Source: Aegilops tauschii subsp. strangulata (Eukaryota > Streptophyta > Magnoliopsida > Poales > Poaceae). Taken from it: a stretch of DNA of 64,000 nt. Under the pieces are notes generated by a model that did not search any database, was not told the origin of the DNA, and saw only the letters and a program-made list of their open reading frames with translations. Shown here piece by piece: positions 47,924-58,400 of this stretch. Made by a program: the position numbers and the translations under genes. Location of the stretch: contig NC_053035.3 of NCBI RefSeq assembly GCF_002575655.3, positions 90,421,322 through 90,485,321 on the forward strand, given 5' to 3'. Within the stretch, counting starts at the first letter, position 1. Each line of letters starts with the position of its first letter.

Positions 47924-50900
47924 TCATGGAAATATAATGTCCTTGGTGCATAGCTCCACTGCAAGGTAGGATCCTTTCAGGACACTTTCATAATATAATT
48001 CAGGCTTGCGGTGCTCCTTCCCCTCTGGCGGCCCTTCGGTCGTCAGCTTCTCGGCATCCATCTTCCCCCAGTGCACCTTTGCGCGGGCGAAGGCCATTCG
48101 TGCACCCTCTATGCAGACCGACCGCTTGATGACGTCAAGTCGAGGGCAAGCACTCACAAGCCGCTTCACGAGCCCTAAGTAGCTGCTTGGAATCGGCTCG
48201 GCAGGCCATAGCCGGATAATCAAATCCTTTTTTTAAGGGGTGGATAATCAAATCCTTCATGGCTAGTTCCGCCGCCTTATGCAGTTCGATCAGCTGTTTC
48301 AGTTGATCGGCAAAAGGCACCGGATAATTCGGTGCCAAATACTGTGACCAGAAGAGCTTATCCGCAGTGTTCCTTTATTTGGCCCGGTAGAATTGGGCGG
48401 CATCCGATATGCTGCGGGGCAGCTCCGCAAATACCCCTGGAGAAATACGAATTCAAAATTAGAAACATAATCTTCTCGTCAAATACTTGCTTTACAAGGA
48501 AAAAGCCTTACTCGCCACGATCTTCCTCGCCTCTTGGATCCCCTGCAGGGCGCCCTGGGTTCCCCCCGGGCATCGCTCGTGGCCTGATGCGCCTTGGTGA
48601 GTTCGGATTCTTTCTCCGTTAAATTCTGCTCCAAGGTCTCGCATTTCTTCACGGCCTCTTGCATCTCCTGCTCAGCTTTAATAACCCTGGCCTCATACTT
48701 TTCACGAAGAGCCTGCTCTGTGGTTGCCTTTTTCTCGGCCTCGACCACAGCCTTCTTAAGGGCCTCGACTTCGGTCACCATCCCTAGTGCAAATCATGAA
48801 GCCTATTTCATCATACTGAAAATTCATTCGCAATAAACGCGAACAAGACTTGTGCATACCTTGTTTATCTCCCAACTGCATTTTCAACTGGCCAAGTTCT
48901 TCTTTGGCCCGCTCCAGACTTTGATTCAGTCCGGAGATCTTCGCAGTATGAGAGGCAGCAGCAGCTACAGACGCCTGCTTATAACATAAGAGAAATAGAT
49001 GTCATTCAATGAGTCTTCCTACGAACATAAAATTTTATCCTCTGTCCGGCTTTTTCTTTCACCGAACAGTGTATCAGGGGCTACTATCCATACCATGACA
49101 CTCTTCGAAAAACATACCTCAAAACCTTTTATAAGGCTGATACAGGCTCCATTCAGTCCGCTCTCAGCAGACTGAATCTTCTCAATCACTGCACCCATAA
49201 GGGCACGGTGTTCATCGATGATGGAGGCGCCCTTCAACGCCACCAACAAAGCATCCGACACCTCTGGTTGGACAGAGGTTGCCGGTATGCCCCCTCCAGC
49301 TGAGAGGGGCTGCCTGCCTGATTCTGGAGCCGTATTGGTCTCCGGAACTGCATCCGGCTGGGAGCCGAATTCAAGATGGCCCCCGTCGTCAGCTCCCATG
49401 GGAATTTTCTCCCCCATGTGTTCAGGCCTTGAAGTTTGACCTCCAGGCGCCGCCTTCACGGTATTTTCCTCCCCCCCTTGGCCGGGTCCCTCTAGGACGA
49501 AGCCTCGGTGGTATTCACCTGTTCGAAGGAAGGGGCCTTCGGGGGCGTCCCGCTTTCCATAGCATCCGAGCTCAGCGAATCCTCTGATGAGGATTGTTCG
49601 GTACGGGACCTCACCGGACTACAAAAAATATGGCTCAGGTTAAAATATTATGCCATGATGAGTCTGGACGCATAAACGTATTCGGACTGTATATACTCAC
49701 GAGTTCGCTAGGGGCTGGGCCCTGGGATCCCACGCCGGGCCGCTGTCGGCGGCGGCTGTGGACTCCTCCGGAAGAAGAGCTTTTCCCCTTTTAGGCGACT
49801 CGGCCTCCAAGTGTGCGGAGGCCGTCCTCTTCTTCCTTGCCCCCGCAGGGGATTCATCTTCCTCCTCGTCCTCTTCGGAGGCGGAACGGGCATCAGAGCC
49901 TTCGGATATTGTGTCTGAGATGCCACGGCGACGAAGGCCGCCCTGGGTCTTTTTGGCCTCCTTCTCGGCCGTCTTCTTTGGCACCTTGTAAGGCGCCGTG
50001 ACTAGCATCTTCGTCAGAAGTGGGACGGCCGGTTCTTCGGGCAGCGGGGCTGGACAATGGATCCGCTCCGCCTTCTTCGTCCAGCCCTAGGAGATTTGTG
50101 GAAAACACATTAAGCGCTTCCCTTGGGTTATGCGGACAAAAAGTACGATTACTTACCGAACTTGCAGGGCGGGACAGTTGGTACCCGCGGTCTTCGGCGG
50201 AGTCCGGCCATGATTTCCTAGACTTGAAAAGCACCTTCCAGATGTCCTTGTGCGAGGAGCCGAAAAGCTCTCGCAAGGTTTGGTGCTTGGCCAGATCGAA
50301 TTCCCATAGATTGCAAGTCTGGTGTCGACAAGGCAGGATCCGGTGAACTAACATCACCTGGACCACATTGACAAGTTCAATGTTCTTGTCTCCCATATCT
50401 TTAACGCGCGTCTGGAGCACCGACAATTCATCGGATGAGGACCAGTTCAGATCCTTCTTGACCCAGGATGTAAGCCGCAGGGGGCACCGGATCGAAACTC
50501 GGGAGTAGCGGCCCATTCCGTGCCGCGCGGCTCGGTGATGTAAAACCACTGCTGTTGCCACTCCTTGACGGAATCATTAAAGGTGCCTGTTGGCCATGTA
50601 ACGTTGGGCATCTTGCTCACCATAGCGCCCCCGCACTCGCATGCTCGCCACCCACTACCTTGGGCTTCACATTAAAAATCTTCAGCCATAAGCCGAATTG
50701 TGGCGAGATGTGGAGAAAAGCCTCGCACACGACAATAAACGTCGAGATGTTGAGGAAGGAATTAGGGGACAGATCGTGAAGATCGATCCCATAATAATAC
50801 ATGATGCCACGAACGAACGGGTGGAGGGGAAACCCTAACCCGCGGACAAAGTGAGGGAGGAATACAACCCTCTCGTGGGGTCCCGGAGTAGGGACGATCT

Positions 50901-51024
50901 GTCCCGCCGTCGGGAGACGATGGCTGATTTTCTTGGCCAGATACCCGGCCTCCCAAAGCTTTTTGATATCCTTCTCCCGGACGGTAGAGGCCATCCATTT
51001 GCCTCCTGCTCCAGATCCGGACAT
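47924..51024 (-). pseudogene. Antisense gene of the Fatima-like element (Transposase_28-like)
   Basis: On the minus strand the gene starts at 51024 (MSGSGAGGKWMAS) with the domain FLPHFVRGLGFPLHPF, MYYYGIDLHDLSPN, VVCEAFLHI. After frameshifts near 50610 and 50480 it continues with SSDELSVLQTRV and ELFGSSHKDIWKVLFKS (to about 50150). Next come a lysine- and acid-rich stretch (50008-49697), a glycine/proline-rich part (49459-49019), a coiled coil with EVEALKKAVVEAEKKA (48781-48570) and a C-terminal block SVCIEGARMAFARAKVHW (48223-47924). The spacing between blocks suggests introns. Elements of this lineage commonly carry such an antisense protein; its function is unknown and transposase is only a label. 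Confidence 0.65.
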
Positions 51025-51576
51025 TTTCGGAAGGCCTTTGTGGGCAGAGAAGATGAACGCTTGGGCGCTGGAGCTTGGGCGGAGAGGAATGGATCGGGAA
51101 GTAGAAAGCGTGGGTGCGAAAGGGAGTCCTTATCCCCTTATAAAGGTAGCAGGGATTCTGCGCCTCCCCACTTGCCTGGTAAAACCGCTTATTCCCCAAG
51201 CGCCATGATTGATGACGCGGTTGGGTTACCCACACCCGTATTTATGAGAATCCCATGATAAGGGGACACGATCTCTGCTTCGACAAGACATGCCAAGAAA
51301 ACCGCCTCGCAATATGTGCAGTAGCTGGTTGAGAAAAACGGTTCGAATAATGACCGGGCCGTGGTGTGATGTCATGCTGCAGAATGTGTCAACAGATTAG
51401 ATTTGTGGAAATATTATTCTCTCTATGGTGGTATGTGGAATTTGTTTTGCAGAGCCGAACACTATCTTTGTGTTCGAAATCTTCCATGGAGTATTCGGAG
51501 GAGGAACCCGCCTTGCAATGCTGAAGACAATCTGCGCGCCGGACTCATCGTCATTGAAGCCTGGTTCAGGGGCTAC
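51025..51576. other. Promoter-side region of the antisense gene, and polypurine tract
   Basis: No ORF of note. The tract GTTCAGGGGCTAC (51564-51576) before the 3' LTR is the plus-strand primer site. Confidence 0.55.
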
Positions 51577-52020
51577 TAAGGGAGTCCTGGATTAGGGGGT
51601 CCTCGGACAGCCGGACTGTTGGACTACGAAGATACAAGATTGAAGACTTCGTCCCGTGTCCGGATGGGACTCTCCTTGGCGTGGAAGGCAAGCTTGGCAA
51701 TACAGATATGTAGATCTCCTCCCTTGTAACCGACTCTGTGTAACCCTAGCCCCCCTCCGGTGTCTATATAAACCGGAGCGTTTAGTCCATAGGACAACAA
51801 CAATCATACCATAGGCTAGCTTCTAGGGTTTAGCCTCGTGGTAGATCAACTCTTGTAATACTCATATCATCAAGATCAATCAAGCAAGAAGTAGGGTATT
51901 ACCTCCATCGAGAGGGCCCGAACCTGGGTAAACATCGTGTCCCTCGCCTCCTGTTACCATCTGCCTTAGACGCACAGTTCGGGACCCCCTACCCGAGATC
52001 CGCCGGTTTTGACACCAACA
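51577..52020 (+). repeat. 3' LTR of the Fatima-like element
   Basis: It starts TAAGGGAGTCC, with the terminal TG changed to TA, and ends CACCAACA. A TATA box (TATATAAA) is at 51765-51772. A deletion near 51832 removes about 10 bp present in the 5' LTR. Confidence 0.85.
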
Positions 52021-52471
52021 CTCGTCCCCGCGACAGTCAGCAGGGTCATAGCGAAGAAGATAGGGGAGATCAAACCGCTCCTGGACCCTTGGGTTCCTTG
52101 TAATGATGTTATTAGTTGAGTCGAGAATGGTCTTGAACGAACCTGCCATGCTAGCCGAGGTGATGACGTTGCACCGATCAATGAGTTCCTCCACCGCGTC
52201 ATCATTCAGATCGGGGCAAGAATAACGGGGTCGTTTCCGGCCTATTCCCTCCATGGAGAACATGATCGAACAATGGCAGAAGGAAGGGTGAAGGCGAATG
52301 GAGGAGGGAGGAAGAGCGTGTGAAAGCAGTTCCAAATCGAGAGGGAAAGGCGAAGAGGCGGTGGACGGTTGCCACCGTACATGAAGAGGCGCCTGGGGAG
52401 CGAACGGTTGCTACAGAGGTCACACACTGACGACAAGGGCCGAGTGAATCGCATGCGTATATCGCACACAC

Positions 52472-52722
52472 CTTGATCTGGTTGACCGTTTCTTTTGTGT
52501 TGCCTAATCACAAACAGTTCATCCGGGTGAACTGTATGCTGTATATCACACACACCTTCATTTGGCTGACCGTTTGTTTTGTGTTGCCTAATCACAAACA
52601 GTTCATCCGAGTGAACCGTATGCTGTCTATCGCACACGCCTTCATCTGGCTGCCCGTTTCTTTTGTTCCTCCTCATCGCAAATAGTTAATTGAACTGAAC
52701 CGTATGCCCTTCATTGCACACG
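52472..52722 (+). repeat. CACTA right subterminal tandem repeat, 84-bp period
   Basis: Three units begin near 52472, 52555 and 52639. Each has a GACCGTTT or CCCGTTT core, ATCACAAACAGTTCATCC or a variant, and a CGCACACGC-type end. Confidence 0.8.
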
Positions 52723-52881
52723 CTACCAAAACCTGAACCGTGTTTGATGCATCCGTCATGCCAAAGGTTTTATACATTTCTGACGGTTTTCATACCGCAC
52801 CGTTTGCGATTGTTGCATTGCACACAGTTTCTGGAAGGGTCTCTGGTCATAGTGTCGCGTTAGCAGCATCCTGCAGTAGTG

Positions 52882-53816
52882 ACCCAATTGTTTCCTTAGG
52901 GTATCCTATGAAGACGCACTTCTCCATTTTGGGTTGGAGCTTATCAGGCTGAAGCCTTTTGACATAAGTGTCGCATCCCCAAACTTTAAAAAAATGACTG
53001 CTTAGGGTTCTTGCCAAACCATAGTTCATACGGTGTCGTCTCAATGGATTTAGATGGTGCCCTATTTATCTTGAATGCGGATGTCTCTAATGCATAACCC
53101 CAAAACGATAGTGGTAAATCAGTAAGAGACATCAAAGAATGCACCATATCCTATAAAGTATGGTTACGACGTTCGGACACACCATTACGCTGTGGTGTTC
53201 CAGGTGGCGTGAGTTGTGAAAAAAATTCCACATTGTTTTAAATGAAGGCCAAACTCGTAACTCAAATATTCGCCTATGTGATCAGATCGTAGAAACTTTA
53301 TTTTCTTGTTACGATGATTCTCCACTTCACTCTGAAATTCTTTAAACTTTTCAAATGTTTCAGACTTGTGTTTAATCAAGTAAATATACCCATATCTACT
53401 CAAATCATCTGTGTAGGTTAGAAAATAACGATACCCACTGCGTGCCTCAACACTCATCGGACCGCATACATTAGTATGTATTATTTCCAATAAGTCATTA
53501 GCTCGCTCCATTGTTCCGGAGTGGAGTTTTAGTCATCTAGCCCATGAGGCATGGTTCGCAAGTATCAAAATGATTCATAATCAAGTGATTCCAAAATCCC
53601 ATCTGCATGGAGTTTCTTCATGTGCTTTACACCAATATGACCTAAACGGCAGTGCCACAAGTATGTTGCACTATCATTATCAACTTTGCATCTTTTGGCA
53701 TCAATATTATGAATATGTGTATCACTACGATCGAGATTCAATAAACCATTCACATTGGGTGTATGACCATAGAAGGTTTCATTCATGTAAATAGAACAAC
53801 AATTATTCTTTGACAT
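52882..53816 (-). pseudogene. Copia GAG-pre-integrase and integrase
   Basis: On the minus strand the pre-integrase part (53816-53565) has WHCRLGHIGVKHMKKLH. The integrase core (53511-53185) has HTNVCGPMSVEARSGYRYF, TDDLSRYG and FLRSDHIGEY, in which the usual GGEY is HIGEY. Another frame (53044-52882) has RTLSSHFFKVWGC and CVFIGYPKETIG up to the CACTA. Frameshifts separate the parts. Confidence 0.85.
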
Positions 53817-54099
53817 AAATGAATAACCGTACTGTAATAACGATGATCAAATCATATTCATGCTCAACGCAAACACCAAATAACATTTATTTAGGTCCAA
53901 CACTAATCCCGAAGGTAGAGGGAGTGTGCGATGGTGATCGTATCAACCTTGGAATCACTTCCAACATACATCGTCACCTCGCCCTTAACTAATATCTGTT
54001 TATTCTGCAACTCCTATTTCAAGTTACTAATCTTAGCAACTGAACCGGTATCAAATACCCTGGGCTACTATTGATACTAGTAAGGTACACATCAATAAC

Positions 54100-54475
54100 A
54101 TGTATATCAAATATACCTTTGTTCACTTTGCCATCCTTCTTATCCACCAAGTATCTGGGGCAGTTCCGCTTCCAGTGACCATTCCCTTTGCAGTAGAATC
54201 ACTTAGTTTCAGGCTTGGGTCCAGCTTTGGGCTTCTTCCTGGGAGTGGAAACTTGCTTGCCATTCTTCCTGAAGTTCCCTTTCTTCCCCTTGCCCTTTTT
54301 CTTCAAACTAGTGATCTTGTTAATCATCAACACTTGATGCTCTTTCTTGGTTTCTACCTTCGCCGATTTCAGCATCGCGAAGAGCTCAGGAATCATTTTC
54401 GTCATCCCTTGCATATTATAGTTCATCACGAAGTTATAGTAGCTTGGTGATAGTGACTAGAGAATTCTGTCATAT
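54100..54475 (-). pseudogene. Copia gag C-terminal part
   Basis: The minus-strand frame 54429-54199 is lysine-rich (KKKGKGKKGNFRKNGK). A CCHC knuckle (YCKGNGHWKRNC) follows at about 54150-54200. The N-terminal half of gag and the primer site are missing, because LTR sequence begins at 54476. Confidence 0.75.
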
Positions 54476-55479
54476 GTTGGGAATCGTTGCATAGAAAACA
54501 AAAAAAATTCTACGCACACGCAATTATCTATCCATGGAGATGCATAGCAACGAGGGGGAGAGTGTTTCTACGCACCCTCGTAGACTGTAAGCGGAAGCGT
54601 TTCACAACGCGGTTGATGTAGTCGAACTTTCTTCGCGCTCCAAACGATCTAGTATCGAACGCACGACACTTCTGCATTCTGCACACGTTCAGCTCGGGGA
54701 CGTCCTCCGCCTTCTTGATCGAGCAAGATGGCGAGGTAGTAGATGAGTTCCGGTAGCACGATGGTGTGGTGACGGTGATGGTGAAGTGATCTTCGCAGGG
54801 CTTCGCCTAAGCACTACAAAAATATGACTGAGGGAGTAAACGGTGGACGGGGGCGCCGCACACGGCTAAGACAATGTTGTGTCATTGTGTGGCGCCACCA
54901 CCCATGTATATATAGGTGGGAGGGGAGGAGGCAGCCCCTAGGGAACCCAAAGAGACCTGGCAGCAGCCCTAGGGCTGCTGCCTTGCCCTGCCCCCCCTTT
55001 CTTGTAAGAAGAAGGGGGAAGGAAAGAGGGGGGAGAGGGAAGGAATGGGGACTCCTACTCCACAGTTTCCTTTCCCTCCCCTCTTTCCTTCTCCTCCTCA
55101 TAGGGCCAGCCTGTATAGGGGTGCACCAAGCCCTTGTGGGCTGGTGTGTTCCCTCTCTTGGCCCATAAGGCCCATATCTTTGTCGGGGGTGCCTGAAACT
55201 CCTTTCTGGTAACCCAAGTACCTGGTACCCTCCGAAACACTTCCGGTGTCCGAATACCATCGTCCAATATATCAATCTTCACCTCTCGGCCATTTTGAGA
55301 CTCCTCGTCATGTCTGTGATCTTATTAGGGACTCCAAACGACATTCGGTAACCAAATCACATAACCCATATAATACTATATATCGTCAACGAATGTTAAT
55401 CGTGCGGACCCTATGGGTTCGAGAACTATGTAGACATGACCGAGACACCTCTCCGGTCAATAACCAATAGCGGAAACTG
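54476..55479 (-). mobile_element. Angela-type 5' LTR, 3' portion
   Basis: Read on the minus strand the LTR ends at 54476 in CCCAACA. The part 55110-55479 matches 12840-13200 in the other LTR. The LTR is cut at 55479 by the next element, so its start should lie beyond 64000. Confidence 0.75.
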
Positions 55480-58400
55480 TGTGGCACCCCGATCCGCATG
55501 GAGCAGGGGGCCTTCACACGTCAGCCCAGGATAACACGTGACGCACGACAGGTCCATAATACAGCATTCCAGGTACAATAATATTCATCAAGTACATATG
55601 CAAAAGATTACATCATTGATGAATACAATTATTTGGCATAGCCCTACGACTATTAAATGGTAGCGGAAGTCTATTTAAATGGCGGTGGAAGTCTTGGCTT
55701 GACAGCATAACAACTCTGGCTGGGCTCCACAACTCACAGGACTGGCAAGGTTACGGCCTAGCACGATGGATCAAACGAACGATTCGGGTACGACCTACAA
55801 ACCTGGCATGACACGCCAGGTCAGTGCATTGAATGTACTTGCAAGACAACCAAATACATAGCATCCAACCAAGCAGAAGACAAAGCAAGAACCAAGCGCA
55901 TGCAACAGCCTATCTCATATCAATTACTAAACATGGCATGACAAAAATTAACTAAGCATGAACAAAATCATAGCATCTACTAACATGGCAATAACATGGC
56001 CTATCAAAAGATGCTTATAACATGGTAATAGCAAAACATAGCATATCACCTCAATCATGGCATAATTTAACATATAAATCAAAGCATGGCATGGCATCAT
56101 GAAACTATGCTGAAAGTAAACTACCGATTATATCCAATGCAGACATAGCATGTTAACTTTATGCAACCATCTTCTGTTCTGCCTTGGTTTTTAAATGCCA
56201 CATATTACTCATGCAATGCAACCAAACTTGTGCACCGAGTCCCGCGGACTCTCTTACCAACGGGTTGCCTCGCAACCGAACGGTGATCTTTCCGGCGATC
56301 ACAACCATGACCAACACTTGGTCTCAAACACTTACCGAGACCTCGTCTCGTGATCATATCAAAACATCGTCATGACTTCTCACGACTATCCATAGTCCAA
56401 GTCACCATATTCTTGTTATCACATATTTATTTACCAACTTAATTATTTCAGGTTTATCCTCCATTTCGACCAAGACCCGATAGTGTGACCTACTACGAAC
56501 TTGTGCCCATGACCGAGGACGCGGCTTTCGATAGATTGAATACACTCTGCAGAGGTAGCGCACTATACCCACACCACGGAACCCATGGCCTCGTCATCCC
56601 ATTCGAGTGGACCAACGACATTCTGACGAAACCGACCTACTGCCATGACACTCTCCCGGCCACTCCGACTCACTCCCCACTGGGCTAGTCCTAGGTGGCC
56701 CCGTGTCTACCAAAGACACAACGGCCACCGTCGTGGCCAAACATAAATGTCCCAAACTGGGACCTGAGCTCAGAACCAAACCCGGGTACACAAGGTTATG
56801 TCCGCCTACCTGATCAGGGTAAGCATGCCCATAACCTTCCCTAGTTCGAGGCACCGGTGAGAGGCATGACAATAGAGCGCATTAAGGCCTTCCCATAAAG
56901 GAAAAATGTGGCTGCACTGAAGAAGTTCGGTTTGGTGGCACTATGACTCGATCTCATCGATGACGGAGGAGGTTTGTTATTATTAAGTCATTTTATTTCC
57001 TTATCCATCATCATAAACATGAATACAACAATGAGCATGCATCAAATAAATGCCTTAATAAAATACCGAGCTTCTCAAGTGGACAACTATAGCATAAAGA
57101 ACATGACAATACCAAATACTAGCATATCAACGGTGCATTACCATCATCATAGCATTTTATAACGATGACATGAAAATAAAGTAGAGTAGTGACATGGAAT
57201 TATTCATAACAACATTCTAATTAGCATGGCAAAAGATATCATGAAAACACAAGCATGCATAATAAGCATAACAGAATAACTGCAGACAAAAACGATAAGA
57301 AACAACTTCAACTACACACACAAGGTGCAAGCAAAGTCAACATGAAAGTTCGGGGCTCATGATAAGTGGTTGGCTTGCCTGGGGGTCGACAAATACTCCG
57401 GGAAAAAGTGCGGAACGATCGTGGAAAGATTTGCCGGAAACAGTTCTCTCTCGGAGGGGGCTGTTTACGGGCAAGGGCAAAATGGTCATTCTCACTGTGT
57501 GAAAATATTATGAAAATGATACCAACGGAACGGGCTCGACGAAACGAATACGTGGGCTTTGGAATCATATGATTTGGAGCTACGGGTAAAAAGATATGAT
57601 TGTTTAACTACCAGGGACCTATCTGTAAAGAAAATCATTACAAACTGGCCCCTGGCAGAAAAACAGATCGTGTCTTTCTCAGAAATACGCTTTCCAGAGA
57701 GGAAAGCGCATTCTGGCCCAATGAAGCGGAGGAATACGCTTTCGACTAAGGGAAAGCGCACTCCAGGGAATACGCCTTCGGGGTTCCGAAAGCGGAAAAC
57801 GGCCCGAGGCGCCGCCACTTAACTGACGTGGCGAGGCGGGGTCAACGCGGGGTCATTGGCGAGGGGGACCCGCGAGGGGTGGGGCCCCCTGGCTGGCTTC
57901 TTCTTCCTCCCGCTCGACACGCACCTGGCCGAGGGGAGACGCCCGCCCCGACGGCGCTCGCCGGCGCATCCGGCCACAGCAGGCGACGGGCGACCTACCC
58001 AAGGGCTCAGGAGGAGGAGGCGCATGGGGAGGCGACGAGGGGGAAACAGACGAGCGCCAGAGGCTCACGGAATCGAGCAAAGCTCGCGGACGAGAGGAGG
58101 AAACGGACAAGGGCGAGGAAGAAGACGATGGCCACAGTGGCGCACTGTTCGATCGTTGGCACGGCTCGCCGGAGAAGAAAACAGAGCGGGCAAGAGGTCC
58201 AGCGAGAAGACGGCATCGAGGGGGAGCTGTAGGACATTAATGGCGAGGCCAGAGCTGGTCGGAGGAGCATTGCCGACGAGAACAGTGGCCAGACCACCAT
58301 TTTGGGCTGGCTACACTCGTGATCACCACAGACAATGCGCGCTCTGGAGTTTTTACTGATGCCAGCTCATGTCTACCGCGTAGTACTTCATAACTTGAGT

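Larger units (their letters stand above)
29204..52020 (+). mobile_element. Fatima-like Gypsy element, split by a chromovirus
   Basis: The 5' LTR starts TGAGGGAGTCC at 29204 and the 3' LTR ends CACCAACA at 52020. Flanking bases are CTCAT (29199-29203) and CTCGT (52021-52025), a TSD with one change. Without the inner insertion it is about 9 kb. It has gag and a protease-like frame on the plus strand and a long antisense gene, but no RT, RNase H or integrase, so it depends on enzymes from elsewhere. The family name is from memory of the LTR start. Confidence 0.85.
28020..52263 (-). pseudogene. F-box/DUF295-type gene, split by a Gypsy insertion
   Basis: The gene is on the minus strand. The 5' exon part is 52263-52021 (MFSMEGIGRKRPRY, then a weak F-box-like region and YLLRYDPADC). 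The next part is 29198-28709, then a canonical intron (GTACG donor at 28708, CCAAG acceptor ending at 28610), then the last exon 28609-28020 ending DEWLS and TGA. Motifs such as WELVNVYTRH, CDAIQYEGLVF and GTVFAW are typical of the large grass DUF295 family of F-box-associated proteins, whose usual role is substrate choice in SCF ubiquitin ligases. The frame continues across the insertion once the 5-bp duplication is counted once. Two in-frame TGA codons (28943-28941 and 28835-28833) also break it. It lies within the CACTA, so it was probably captured before the insertion. Confidence 0.75.
22123..52881. mobile_element. CACTA DNA transposon carrying host-type genes
   Basis: The left end is CACTA (22123-22127) and the right end TAGTG (52877-52881). 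The flanks carry the same four bases, ACCC (22119-22122 and 52882-52885), and the Copia frame continues across the site. CACTA elements normally make a 3-bp duplication, so one base here is extra or ambiguous. Subterminal repeats are present at both ends. Without the nested LTR elements it is about 7.9 kb. It contains an AP2/ERF gene, a DUF295-type gene and a two-exon gene remnant, but no recognisable transposase, so it is non-autonomous. Confidence 0.75.
13957..55479 (-). mobile_element. Angela-like Copia element, internal region and 5' LTR, split by nested TEs
   Basis: The element is on the minus strand. Its internal region is in three parts, 13957-15534, 21940-22122 and 52882-54475, and its 5' LTR begins at 54476. 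The 15535-21939 gap is an Athila-like insertion and the 22123-52881 gap is a CACTA insertion. Gene order on the minus strand is gag end, GAG-pre-integrase, integrase, reverse transcriptase, RNase H, which is Copia order. At the CACTA site the integrase-side frame (GYPKETIG, 52882-52920) continues as YTFYH on the other side (below 22122). Confidence 0.85.

Noticed and set aside
54814..55275. Minus-strand 153-codon frame
   Set aside because: It is inside the Angela-type LTR and reflects its composition.
56184..56375. Plus-strand small frame repeated at 63496-63687
   Set aside because: It is the same place in the two LTRs of family 2 and has no domain.
57828..58359. Long GC-rich frames on both strands
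   Set aside because: They lie in the GC-rich part of the family-2 LTR, equivalent to the leader of family 1. No domain is recognisable and the overlapping frames are all open.
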